A stretch of DNA of 64,000 nt from Muriicola marianensis. Its GTDB lineage: Bacteria; Bacteroidota; Bacteroidia; Flavobacteriales; Flavobacteriaceae. Made by a program: the position numbers and the translations under genes. Shown here piece after piece: positions 18,619-26,865 of the stretch. Under the pieces are notes generated by a model. That model did no database searches. It saw only the letters and a list, made by a program, of their open reading frames with translations, and was not told where the DNA came from. Location: assembly GCF_014638095.1 (NCBI RefSeq), contig NZ_BMFH01000001.1, positions 372,001 to 436,000 on the forward strand, in the 5' to 3' direction. Each line of letters starts with the position of its first letter. Positions within the stretch are counted from its first letter, which is position 1.

Positions 18619-18685
18619 GATACTGCAAAATAATCCGTCAATCTCCCGGTTATAATAAACCCAAATCAATTTTTGACCAGCTTAT

Positions 18686-19129
18686 ATGACCTGCTTAGAA
18701 TGCAATAAAGAACTTGGCTACCTCGATCACAAAAATTCAATGGAAGTCTATGGCGTAGAACTTTGTGCAAGGCACAAGACCCGGATCGACCGTCTTATTA
18801 AATCTAACAATACACCACTCGCAGCAATAAAACTTTACTACGCCCTGAAAGAGGTCGGTGTTTATCCTATGCTCGAATGGTGGGATGGAAAGAAGTCCAT
18901 TGATATCGCGATCTCCAGGGTCAAGTTAAACATAGAGATCGATACCGAATATCAGATGCTCACACATGAACAAGCCATGAACAACCTGGAGGAGACCATG
19001 CATTCCTTCAAAAATGGATTTACAACGGTCAGGATCCCGCATGTAGTGATCAAGCACTATCTCCGGGAAACAGTGGAGAGTATTCTCGGCATCATTGAAG
19101 GCCTGAAAGTGAACATCAAGGTCATATAA
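18686..19129 (+). CDS. Zinc-ribbon protein with DUF559/PD-(D/E)XK-like nuclease core
   Basis: A 147-residue protein I cannot match to a named family. The N-terminus has Cys3-x2-Cys6 and Cys27-x2-His30, spaced like a small zinc ribbon. Residues ~70-145 read KKSIDIAI (Asp73), then KLNIEIDTEYQ (Glu84, Asp86), an acidic helix, and GFTTVRIPHVVI. This strand-acid-strand-helix order resembles DUF559/Vsr-like endonuclease folds, where Asp and Glu-x-Asp/Lys bind the metal. Nuclease activity is inferred and unproven; it could instead be a non-catalytic DNA-binding relative. It is preceded by three tandem 12-base repeats and followed by a small membrane protein gene. Confidence 0.6.
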   Translation: MTCLECNKELGYLDHKNSMEVYGVELCARHKTRIDRLIKSNNTPLAAIKLYYALKEVGVYPMLEWWDGKKSIDIAISRVKLNIEIDTEYQMLTHEQAMNNLEETMHSFKNGFTTVRIPHVVIKHYLRETVESILGIIEGLKVNIKVI

Positions 19130-19160
19130 ACCAATTGGGGGCGAATAGAAATTGAGAACC

Positions 19161-19451
19161 ATGCAGCAAGAAAGCAAGTACACCCTGAGATCGTATACCT
19201 TAAGCAAGATCATCCTCTTTTTACTCACCATCGCCGCGCTGGCGGTCATGATCAATACCAATCCGGTGATCTCGCGATTCCTTTTCGGCCTACCGGTTAT
19301 CCTCTCCGGATTCCTGGGTATTGCCGGAGTAATCATCCTATATCAGGGTCGGAACGAACCCATAGATGAAAAGAAGATCATCGCCTTTGTGGTAAATTCG
19401 GCCATGGTCCTGCTGATCTTTGCCATCCTGCTTTCCAATACCCTGTACTAG
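19161..19451 (+). CDS. Small three-helix membrane protein of unknown function
   Basis: A 96-residue hypothetical protein. I choose ATG at 19161 (MQQESKYTLRSY) over the TTG nine bases upstream. Three hydrophobic stretches are visible: IILFLLTIAALAVMI, FLFGLPVILSGFLGIAGVII and VVNSAMVLLIFAILL, with a charged loop NEPIDEKK between the second and third. It starts 31 bases after the nuclease-like gene on the same strand and may be co-transcribed. No motif suggests a function. Confidence 0.7.
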   Translation: MQQESKYTLRSYTLSKIILFLLTIAALAVMINTNPVISRFLFGLPVILSGFLGIAGVIILYQGRNEPIDEKKIIAFVVNSAMVLLIFAILLSNTLY

Positions 19452-19597
19452 AAATTCCGCTTTCCTTATCGGATTTGCTCCGGTTTAAAATAAGCTTCTA
19501 TCAACAGTATCATGCTCTGAATATTTTGTGCTGACAGGGTGTATGCCTATGTGCTCTATTCCGAAAATTTGTATCTTCTACTTCAAATTTTCAGGAT

Positions 19598-20710
19598 ATG
19601 AACAATCTCGACAGAAGACAATGGTTAAGGACGATAGGTCTAACCTCAGGATTGACTTTAATGGGTGGCTTGCCGGCGGTCGCCTGGGAGCAAACCGAAG
19701 CTAAAACAAACCTGGCTGGGCCGGTCAGGCTTAGCTCCAACGAAAACCCTTTTGGCCCTTCCAAAAGAGTGAGGTCTGTGATCAGCAACAGCTTTGATAT
19801 CGCCTGCCGCTATCCTTTCCAATACCTCACCCAACTGGTCACTGAGATCGCAGAAAAAGAAGGGGTCTCCAGGGATTGTGTAGTCGTTACCGGTGGTTCT
19901 ACGGAAGGCCTGAAAGCGACCGGACTTGTTTACGGATTAGAAGGAGGAGAAGTGATAGCTGCTGATCCCACCTTCCAGTCGCTCCTCACCTATGCCGAGA
20001 ACTTTGGGGCTTATGTGCACCGGGTTCCCCTCAATGAAAGGATGGAGCACGATTTGGATGCCATGGCCCGAAGGGTCACCAGCAAGACCCGCCTGATATT
20101 TCTCTGCAACCCCAATAATCCGACCGGTACCCTTTTAAACAGAGACACCCTAAAGGATTTTTGCCTGTCACTCGAGGATAAGGCTGTCATTTTCAGTGAT
20201 GAGGCCTATTACGATTTTATCATGGAACCCGATTACCCCTCTATGGTGGAACTGGTGAAGGAAGGACGTAATGTGATCGTCTCCAAGACCTTTTCAAAAG
20301 TCTATGGTCTCGCGGGGATGCGTATCGGATACCTGATCGCCAGACCCGACATCGCAGACAGGTTAAAAAATGCCGTCATGGCGAATACGAATGTGCTGGC
20401 CATAGAGGCAGCCAGAGAAGCCCTGAGGGATGATGAGTTTTACAAATTCAGTCTACAGATGAACGCCGAGGCCAAGCAATATATCTATAAGACCCTGGAT
20501 GATCTCAACCTCCGGTACATTCCTTCCCATACCAATTTCGTGTTCTTTAAAACCGGTAGACCGATCCGTGATGTCATCTCACAGATGCAGAAGGAGGATG
20601 TCCTCATCGGAAGACCCTTCCCTCCCATGTACGAATGGGCCAGGATCAGTACGGGGACCATGGATGAAGTTAAGGCCTTTGGTTTGGCTCTCAGGAAGGT
20701 GATGGCCTGA
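19598..20710 (+). CDS. Exported HisC-like aminotransferase with Tat-type signal
   Basis: A fold-type I PLP aminotransferase of 370 residues, closest in motifs to histidinol-phosphate aminotransferases. The core shows SSNENPFGPS, CNPNNPTG (Asn174), SDEAYYDF, and FSKVYGLAGMRIGY with the PLP lysine at Lys234. The N-terminus DRRQWLRTIG plus a hydrophobic stretch ending PAVAW is a twin-arginine (Tat) signal, fitting export of a folded PLP protein. No other his genes are nearby, so histidine synthesis is unlikely; a periplasmic amino acid or amine is a more plausible substrate, which is an inference. Confidence 0.83.
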   Translation: MNNLDRRQWLRTIGLTSGLTLMGGLPAVAWEQTEAKTNLAGPVRLSSNENPFGPSKRVRSVISNSFDIACRYPFQYLTQLVTEIAEKEGVSRDCVVVTGGSTEGLKATGLVYGLEGGEVIAADPTFQSLLTYAENFGAYVHRVPLNERMEHDLDAMARRVTSKTRLIFLCNPNNPTGTLLNRDTLKDFCLSLEDKAVIFSDEAYYDFIMEPDYPSMVELVKEGRNVIVSKTFSKVYGLAGMRIGYLIARPDIADRLKNAVMANTNVLAIEAAREALRDDEFYKFSLQMNAEAKQYIYKTLDDLNLRYIPSHTNFVFFKTGRPIRDVISQMQKEDVLIGRPFPPMYEWARISTGTMDEVKAFGLALRKVMA

Positions 20711-20724
20711 TCTGAATTAGAATT

Positions 20725-23274
20725 CTACCTGTTTTCTGACCTCAATATTTGCAGGGGCGGACTGTTCAGTACCGATCGGCTATTGAGCATGCCGATGGCA
20801 ATCACCAACAGGGTGAGCAACGGCAGGAGAATCAAAAAGGGCTCCGCAGAGGGAACGAATGGCTCCTCAAATACAAACCGGGCGAGCAGAAAACTACCCA
20901 CCAGGGACAGCAGGATTCCCGTTAGGCTACCTAATACGCCGAGGAAGGCGTATTCGTAAAATGATATCCTCAGCAGTTGGGAATTCTTGGCTCCAAGGGT
21001 ACGCAGGAGCACACTTTCGCGAATTCGCTGGTACTTGCTGGTCCTGACCGCCCCGATCAGGACGATGATACCTGTAAGAATACTCAGCAGGGCCATAAAC
21101 CTGATCACCAGGCCTATTTTCTCCAGTATGCCTTCAAGTAAACTGAGGATCTGCCTCAGGTCGATAATGGAAACGTTGGGATATTTACTCACTAGTTCTC
21201 TCTGCAGGATTGCTGAACTCTCATCTCCTCCTGTCCGGGTTGAAACAACGTGGAATTTAGGGGCATCTTCCAGGACTCCCTTCGGGAAGAGGACCGAAAA
21301 GTTTAATTGTATCCTTCCCCAGTCAACTTCCCTGATGCTGGCTATCTCTGTAGGTATTCGAACTCCCTGTACGTTAAAAGTGACCCTGTCCCCTACTTCT
21401 ACCCTGGCATCGGAAGCAAAATTTTCAGCTACGGAGATCGGTATGACCTCCCTTTTTTCCGAATTCCCGATCCACTCCCCGGAAATAATGGTCTCACTGG
21501 GAATCAGACTATCCCGGTAGGTGACTCTGAACTCATGATTGAGGACCCATCGGCCTATGTTAGAGGTGGTGTCGTTCCGGATCTCGTTGACCGACCGGCC
21601 GTTGATCTCATCCACCCTCATGGTTACGATGGGCACATTGCTAAGAACAGGGACCTTGTTTTCATTGATGGTATTCTCCACGGCATTGACCTGATCGGTC
21701 TGCACGTCGAGCAGGATGATATTCGGGCTGTTCTCATCATTGCCAAGCGCAACCTTGCTCAGCAAAATATCACGGCTAAAGAATAGTGTACTGATCAAAA
21801 AGGCTCCTACACCCACGGATAAGAGTAGTACAGAGGTTTGATTCTGAGGCCTGAACAGATTCAGCAGGCTCTGCCTGATGGCAAAGCCGAGTTGCTCCGG
21901 AAAATAGCGCCTTACGGTCCACATCAGTATTCTCGCAACCCAGTAAAGCAGGGAAAATGAAACCACCAGGCTGAGAATAAAAAAGAAAGCATATTCCCAG
22001 CTTCCCAGGATCTGCCGGGCAAGGAGTACTAAAAATAGGAAGATCAGTCCCAGTACAGCCAATTGTGCCTTGCCGGTTCTAGACTCATTTTCTGCCTGTA
22101 CCCTGAGGACCGAGAGTGGTGATACATACCATGTCCTCATCAGGGGGATTAAGGCAAAAGCAATACTCATAAGAACACCCAGGATCAACCCGAGACTTAT
22201 AGCAGGGAATGACAAGGATACATCTACCTCCACCGGGAGGTATTCTTCCAGTAAGACAGGTGCGGCAATTTGCAGGCCAACTCCCAGCAGTGTTCCCAGG
22301 AAGCCTCCAACAGCTCCCAGTCCGGCCACCTGTATAAGAAAGATCTTGAAGGTCTGACGGCGGGAAGCCCCCAGGCATTTTAATACCGCAATAGATTTTA
22401 GTTTCCCCTGGATATAGACATGTACCGCACTGGCGATCCCAACACAACCCAGCAGGAGGGCTATGAAGGCTACGATATTGAGGAACTTGCCAAAGTTGTT
22501 GTACCTCCTGCCCAGCCTCCTGCTTTCATCGAGGTGGGTATCTAGATCGGCTCCTTCGGCGTCGAGTCTGTGATCGATCGCCTCATACAGCACCTCCAGG
22601 TCCTGTCCCGCTTTGGCCACAAAGTAGTATTTGTATTCTAAACGGCTCCCGCGCTGAAGCAAGCCTGTTTGGGTGATCTTATCATAGGGTATAAATACAG
22701 CCGGAGCCACACTGCTACTGAGGGCAGACCTCCCCGGAACGGCCTTGAGAGCACCTTCGATGGGCAGTGATATATTCCCAACCTTAATGCTGTCGCCGGG
22801 GCGTAAGTTTTGCTGGAGCATGACGGTGGCATCCACCAGGGCCGAGCTGTTGACCAGGTAGTCCCTTGCGGCAGCCGGAGGGTCTGTCTCCAATTCCCCG
22901 TAAAAGGGAAAGCCTTGTTCCGTTCCTACGACCTGAACAAGTTTACTGCTGCTTCTTTTTGGGAAAACCACCATGGAGGCAAAGTTGATCTCCCGGCTGT
23001 CGGGTCCGCCCAGGGAATCCATGATGCGAACCACCTCCTCATTTGCAGGGTGATTGCTGTCAATCACATAATCGGCACCCATCAGGGCCCTTGATTGCAG
23101 ATCGATACTTGCCGTCAGGTTGTTCCCGAAGGATTGGATGGCCACCAGGGCAGCAATTCCAATGATAATGGAAGACATGAACAGGAAGAGTTTTCCCGCA
23201 TTAGAACGGAGGTCTCTCCAGGCCATCAGGATCAACCAGGAAATACCTGTTCCGGATGATTTCAGGTCTTTCAT
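20725..23274 (-). CDS. ybbP: FtsX-like ABC transporter permease (YbbP type)
   Basis: A large (849-residue) permease with an N-terminal helix (FLFMSSIIIGIAALVAI), a big extracytoplasmic domain, then a first FtsX core (four helices around ~270-420), more helices, a second periplasmic domain and a second FtsX core ending near the C-terminus. This duplicated ten-helix plan matches E. coli YbbP. Its ATG overlaps the stop of the ATPase gene (ATGA at 23271-23274), so the two form one transporter. The arrangement beside a TesA-like esterase mirrors E. coli tesA/ybbA/ybbP. The substrate is unknown, perhaps a lipid or lipoprotein-related molecule. Confidence 0.88.
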   Translation of the reverse strand: MKDLKSSGTGISWLILMAWRDLRSNAGKLFLFMSSIIIGIAALVAIQSFGNNLTASIDLQSRALMGADYVIDSNHPANEEVVRIMDSLGGPDSREINFASMVVFPKRSSSKLVQVVGTEQGFPFYGELETDPPAAARDYLVNSSALVDATVMLQQNLRPGDSIKVGNISLPIEGALKAVPGRSALSSSVAPAVFIPYDKITQTGLLQRGSRLEYKYYFVAKAGQDLEVLYEAIDHRLDAEGADLDTHLDESRRLGRRYNNFGKFLNIVAFIALLLGCVGIASAVHVYIQGKLKSIAVLKCLGASRRQTFKIFLIQVAGLGAVGGFLGTLLGVGLQIAAPVLLEEYLPVEVDVSLSFPAISLGLILGVLMSIAFALIPLMRTWYVSPLSVLRVQAENESRTGKAQLAVLGLIFLFLVLLARQILGSWEYAFFFILSLVVSFSLLYWVARILMWTVRRYFPEQLGFAIRQSLLNLFRPQNQTSVLLLSVGVGAFLISTLFFSRDILLSKVALGNDENSPNIILLDVQTDQVNAVENTINENKVPVLSNVPIVTMRVDEINGRSVNEIRNDTTSNIGRWVLNHEFRVTYRDSLIPSETIISGEWIGNSEKREVIPISVAENFASDARVEVGDRVTFNVQGVRIPTEIASIREVDWGRIQLNFSVLFPKGVLEDAPKFHVVSTRTGGDESSAILQRELVSKYPNVSIIDLRQILSLLEGILEKIGLVIRFMALLSILTGIIVLIGAVRTSKYQRIRESVLLRTLGAKNSQLLRISFYEYAFLGVLGSLTGILLSLVGSFLLARFVFEEPFVPSAEPFLILLPLLTLLVIAIGMLNSRSVLNSPPLQILRSENR

Positions 23275-23960
23275 TGGACCTCTACTTTTTCCTCCCTGTG
23301 AATCTTACCACCCTTGAGCCTCAGAATACGCTGTGTTTTTCGAGCGAGATCCATATCATGGGTAATAATGACCAGGGTAGTGCCTGCCTCCTTATTCAGG
23401 TCGAATAGGAGTTCGATGATCTTCTGTCCGGTCTCTTCATCCAGTTCCCCGGTGGGCTCATCGGCAAAGAGGATCTCGGGGGTGTTTGAAAAAGCGCGCG
23501 CCAGGGCTACTCTTTGTTGTTCTCCTCCCGACAATTGAGACGGATAATGGTGAACGCGAGCCCCGAGACCTACCTTTTCCAATAAGGTTACAGCTCTGGA
23601 TTGGGCATTCTTAACCCCTTGTAATTCGAGGGGAACAGCGACATTTTCCATGGCCGTAAGGGTTGGAAGGAGTTGAAAATCCTGAAAGATGAACCCAACT
23701 TTCCGATTTCTCAAAAGTGCCCTCTTGTCCTCATCGAGGGTGTCGATCTCAACCCCGCACAACTCAATAGTACCCGAATCCGGGCGGTCGAGTCCGGCGC
23801 AAAGTCCCAGCAATGTTGTCTTCCCACTACCCGAGGGGCCTACGATGGCAAAAGTCTCCCCCGATTCGAGGGAGAAGGTGATGTCATCCAGGACGGTGAG
23901 GGTACCTGAGCCACTTTGGTAAGTCTTTCTGAGTTTACTGACGTTTAATATCTTTGACAC
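23271..23960 (-). CDS. ybbA: ABC transporter ATP-binding protein (YbbA/LolD type)
   Basis: The 229-residue ATPase partner of the FtsX-like permease. Walker A is GPSGSGKTTL (41-50), the signature is LSGGEQQRVALARA (from 143), and Walker B is ILFADEPTGELD (from ~163), with the H-loop in VIITHDMDLA. It belongs to the MacB/LolD/YbbA group of mechanotransmission-type transporters. Translation starts at GTG 23960. It is divergent from the TesA-like gene, 57 bases away, an arrangement conserved with E. coli. Confidence 0.92.
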   Translation of the reverse strand: MSKILNVSKLRKTYQSGSGTLTVLDDITFSLESGETFAIVGPSGSGKTTLLGLCAGLDRPDSGTIELCGVEIDTLDEDKRALLRNRKVGFIFQDFQLLPTLTAMENVAVPLELQGVKNAQSRAVTLLEKVGLGARVHHYPSQLSGGEQQRVALARAFSNTPEILFADEPTGELDEETGQKIIELLFDLNKEAGTTLVIITHDMDLARKTQRILRLKGGKIHREEKVEVQ

Positions 23961-24017
23961 TGATGTAAATTCCTTTATCCTGTTAAGAGGCGGGAAATTA
24001 AAAAATTGATTCTGAAT

Positions 24018-24725
24018 ATGTTCTCAAGATCAGGGCGATCCGTGTTAAAGTTTTGTTATCTGTTGGGCCTTGCTTTTTTGATAGGCTGCGGCGAATCGGG
24101 AAACAAAAAATCCGAATCAATGGCCGAACCCTCATCATCGACCTCTGTGGAAAAAGAGGGAAAGGCAAGTTCAAAAAGAAAAACGATCATCTTTTTCGGA
24201 AACAGTCTCACAGCGGGGATGGGTCTGGAACCCGAACAGTCTTTTCCGGCCAAAATTGGGGATAAGATCGATTCGCTCGGACTGGACTATTTTGTGGTCA
24301 ATGCGGGGATAAGCGGGGAGACTACCGCCAGTGGCGAAAGCAGAATCAGCTGGCTGATGAGGGAAAAGGTAGACATCTTCGTACTGGAACTGGGAGCGAA
24401 TGACGGACTCAGGGGAATACCCCTTTCAGAAACGCGGGAAAACCTTCAGGCCATTATAGACACGGTGAAGAACCATAACCCGGAAGTAAAGATCGTCCTG
24501 GCCGGGATGCAGATCCCTCCTAATATGGGTCCTGAATACACGACTGAATTCAGTAGCCTGTTTCCTGAACTGGCGGAAGAAAACGAGGCTTATCTTATAC
24601 CCTTTTTGCTTGAAGGGGTGGCGGGAAACCCGGAACTCAACCAGGCAGATGGTATTCATCCCACAGAGGAAGGACAGCGTATAGTGGCTGAGAATGTGTG
24701 GACAATTTTAAAACCAATACTTTAA
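24018..24725 (+). CDS. tesA: TesA-like SGNH esterase/lipase, lipoprotein
   Basis: An arylesterase/lysophospholipase of the SGNH family, 235 residues from ATG 24018 (a TTG 12 bases upstream is less likely). The N-terminus ends in LAFLIGC, a lipobox with Cys24, so the protein is probably membrane-anchored on the periplasmic side. Catalytic blocks are GNSLTAG (Ser63), NAGISGETT, ELGANDGLRG and DGIHPTEEG (Asp211, His214). It is divergent from ybbA-ybbP, as in E. coli. E. coli TesA is a soluble periplasmic enzyme, so lipid anchoring is a difference. Confidence 0.9.
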   Translation: MFSRSGRSVLKFCYLLGLAFLIGCGESGNKKSESMAEPSSSTSVEKEGKASSKRKTIIFFGNSLTAGMGLEPEQSFPAKIGDKIDSLGLDYFVVNAGISGETTASGESRISWLMREKVDIFVLELGANDGLRGIPLSETRENLQAIIDTVKNHNPEVKIVLAGMQIPPNMGPEYTTEFSSLFPELAEENEAYLIPFLLEGVAGNPELNQADGIHPTEEGQRIVAENVWTILKPIL

Positions 24726-24741
24726 TTATTACTTTGATTTA

Positions 24742-24781
24742 TAGTATTTTAAAGTATTTAATATAAATATTTACTTTACTA
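24742..24781. terminator. Possible AT-rich bidirectional terminator
   Basis: Between the convergent tesA-like gene and the secreted protein gene lies an inverted repeat: TAGTA, a TTTT bulge and AAAGTA pair with TACTTT and ACTA (24751-24756 with 24772-24777). The stem is AT-only and weak, so this is a tentative call based mainly on its position between two converging genes. Confidence 0.25.
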
Positions 24782-25834
24782 CTTGGTTCTCGCTTTCCGA
24801 AGGATCTGACTATTGAACTGGTTGTCATTTTCGAGAATGGTAAAAAAGTCGGTTATAAAGTTCCTGGCGATCCCGAATTCCTTTTCATTTTCGAATTGCA
24901 CCTTGAGATCATCCACAGCCTTGAATATCTCAGGTTTCAATTCGAGATATTGCTGTCTCACGGTTTGGAAGACGCTCTCATCTCTTTCAAAACCCCTGTA
25001 GAGCCTGTCCGTCACACTTTCGATGCTGAGTACCTCCCCTCCCACCTGGGATACCACCGCATAACTCGCATCCACAAGTCCGGACATGTCAAAATCATAG
25101 GGAATGGGGATCGTTCTATAGTCTTCCGTAAAGATCAGCTTCTGATTGTGCTGGTAAGCAGTAGAGAAATCCGTATTGCCGATCATAAACTGAAAGAAGT
25201 CGTTCTGAACAGAGGTCACATCGTCCTGTTCTAAAGGATGCACCACTCTTTTCATTTTGCGTGCATTAGCCCTTTCGGCCACCTTATCAATATCCTCAAT
25301 GAGAAACCCCTTCACCTTGTGGACCTTATTCTTTTTCCCCTTGAATTCAGTGAATTCGATATCAGCCATGCGCGTTTTGAAGTGGTAGGGAGAGATCACC
25401 TCGAACAGTTTATAGGCCATATACTCCTTTACGATGTTGTCCTGGGTACTGCTCGACTGTACGCAGGGCATGACCAGCTTCAATTCCTTATTGCCTTTGA
25501 AAAGGGTTTCTTTGGCCTCTGATTTCTTGATCTTGACCTTGAGCGGGGGAAAGTAACAATGAGTCCTTCGGTAGTTTCCCCTGGCCCGGATCCGGACATC
25601 GAGGGAATCCCACTCCCCCTGGTCACTGAAGTGCAGGGCGGTGAAGATGTAGGTACTGTCATTGGTTTCTTTCTTCATTTCCTTGTTGGAAAACCCCAGC
25701 CTGATAGGCAGGATTTCCTGTTCCTGGAACAAACGGGTCGTCTCCCCATCCACTACCTCCGAAGCCTGAGATAAAAGGGAGAACGGGCTATAAAACAGGA
25801 AGGTAAGGATTAAAAGTAATGTTTGGTTTTTCAC
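24779..25834 (-). CDS. Secreted protein with CotH-kinase-like features
   Basis: A 351-residue protein with a signal peptide (LLLILTFLFYSPFSLLSQ). The body carries features seen in the CotH/spore-coat kinase-like superfamily: RGNYRR, KELKLVMP, KEYMAYKLF, GFLIEDID, IGNTDFSTAYQHNQ and IPYDFDMSG, with aspartates in the places where CotH-like kinases hold catalytic and metal-binding acids. I infer a CotH-like fold; kinase activity and substrate are unknown. It starts with GTG at 25834. No operon partner: the neighbours are convergent (tesA) and divergent (membrane protein). Confidence 0.6.
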   Translation of the reverse strand: MKNQTLLLILTFLFYSPFSLLSQASEVVDGETTRLFQEQEILPIRLGFSNKEMKKETNDSTYIFTALHFSDQGEWDSLDVRIRARGNYRRTHCYFPPLKVKIKKSEAKETLFKGNKELKLVMPCVQSSSTQDNIVKEYMAYKLFEVISPYHFKTRMADIEFTEFKGKKNKVHKVKGFLIEDIDKVAERANARKMKRVVHPLEQDDVTSVQNDFFQFMIGNTDFSTAYQHNQKLIFTEDYRTIPIPYDFDMSGLVDASYAVVSQVGGEVLSIESVTDRLYRGFERDESVFQTVRQQYLELKPEIFKAVDDLKVQFENEKEFGIARNFITDFFTILENDNQFNSQILRKARTK

Positions 25835-25867
25835 AACTTTGTGGTTAGCTTTAACAAGTTAATATAC

Positions 25868-25875
25868 TAAATTTC
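25868..25875 (+). promoter_or_regulatory. Candidate -7 box before a non-ATG start
   Basis: TAAATTTC differs from TAnnTTTG only in the last base. TTAG at 25845-25848, 19 bases upstream, is a partial -33. The box ends 5 bases before an in-frame ATT at 25881, which would be the first codon of a leaderless message for the membrane protein that follows. Confidence 0.22.
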
Positions 25876-25928
25876 TGACCATTAAACTATACCTGTCCAT
25901 AATAAACCAGCGGACTCTGATCGCACTG

Positions 25929-26618
25929 ATGATCTCAGTGCTGACCGTGGTGCTTTGTTTTCAACTGAACATTCAATTTCACATAGACCTTACCCTGTTG
26001 AGTATAGCCATTGTATTTCCACTGGTATTTACGATCCGTGGTTCATTCCGCAGGCGGGAAAAGGCTCTGGAGCACCTGAGCCAGTTCAGGAGTTCACTCA
26101 AGACCATGTATTATTTTGCCAATGCTTCTAATAACCTTTCCCCCGAGGAAAAACAGGAGATCTCGGATATCCTCAGAGAGATCAGCGACAGTTCCATGGA
26201 ACACCTGAAAAACAATATGGAGACCACCGAGTATCTGGACCCAATTCTCAATAAAGTACAAGCTTTTGTCGACGCTAAAGGGGAAGTAATGTCAGGGCGC
26301 CTGAAGGACAGGATATTTCGTTTTATGAACGACCTGCATGAATCCCTGGAAAACCTCCATGCCATCAATACACACAGGACACCCCTGAGTCTGAAGGCTT
26401 ATTGCAAGCTCTTTATTTACATCTTTCCTTTTCTCTATGCCCCTACAATAATTCATGATATGGGGGCAGACAACCCAACTTATGTGACTTTATTCGTGGT
26501 CCTCCTGACGGAATTCATCCTGATCTCCCTCTACAATATTCAGGACCAACTCGAATTTCCCTTTGACGATTACGGCCTGGATGACATCAAGCTCGACAGT
26601 TTTAAGATCGATCGATAA
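25929..26618 (+). CDS. Bestrophin-like membrane protein of unknown function
   Basis: ATG 25929 gives 229 residues, but this start falls inside the first transmembrane helix. The frame stays open upstream to a stop at 25860, and the extra residues KLYLSIINQRTLIALM complete the helix, so translation probably begins at a rare codon (ATT 25881 or CTG 25875). The protein has two N-terminal helices, a cytoplasmic helical domain (~50-150) and two C-terminal helices followed by QDQLEFPFDDYGLDD, which recalls the EDPFG region of bestrophin-like channels. Channel function is an inference from this partial resemblance. Confidence 0.6.
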   Translation: MISVLTVVLCFQLNIQFHIDLTLLSIAIVFPLVFTIRGSFRRREKALEHLSQFRSSLKTMYYFANASNNLSPEEKQEISDILREISDSSMEHLKNNMETTEYLDPILNKVQAFVDAKGEVMSGRLKDRIFRFMNDLHESLENLHAINTHRTPLSLKAYCKLFIYIFPFLYAPTIIHDMGADNPTYVTLFVVLLTEFILISLYNIQDQLEFPFDDYGLDDIKLDSFKIDR

Positions 26619-26664
26619 GACGTTGTCCTCAAATCTTTAATCTGCACGCCCTCAGGGCATTAAT

Positions 26665-26695
26665 ATGCATTTCATCGGATTTTAGGTCGTACATC
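26665..26695. promoter_or_regulatory. Pair of 12-base direct-repeat half-sites
   Basis: ATGCATTTCATC (26665-26676) and AGGTCGTACATC (26684-26695) lie 19 bases apart in register. The first differs by one base from the middle half-site at 18585, and the second matches 10 of 12 bases of the half-site at 18607. Both are followed by GGA. The location, 97-108 bases before the possible microprotein and ~370 before the acidic protein gene, fits an upstream regulator site. Confidence 0.42.
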
Positions 26696-26772
26696 GGAAT
26701 AATCGTACGTTTTATGGTTAAGAATTCGGGCTTAGAAGGAAAATCCTTTTCTTTAACCTTTAACCAAATCTT

Positions 26773-26865
26773 ATGAACAAAAGAACTACACTTACATTTC
26801 TCGTCTACGCTTTCTTTACCTTTTGTTTTTTCTGGGCTTTCTACGTGCTGTTGGCCCGACTTTGA
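26773..26865 (+). CDS. Possible 30-residue single-helix membrane microprotein
   Basis: ATG 26773 opens a 30-codon frame ending in TGA at 26865. The product starts MNKRTTLTF, followed by a continuous hydrophobic, aromatic-rich stretch and ending LLARL. The layout (two basic residues, then a ~20-residue helix) is that of a small inner-membrane protein with a cytoplasmic N-terminus. It sits in the longest intergenic gap. There is no homology evidence, and the frame could be chance. Confidence 0.3.
   Translation: MNKRTTLTFLVYAFFTFCFFWAFYVLLARL

Noticed and set aside
26648-26658. GCCC-TCA-GGGC hairpin as a terminator after 26618
   Set aside because: Stem of only four pairs and no T-tract downstream.
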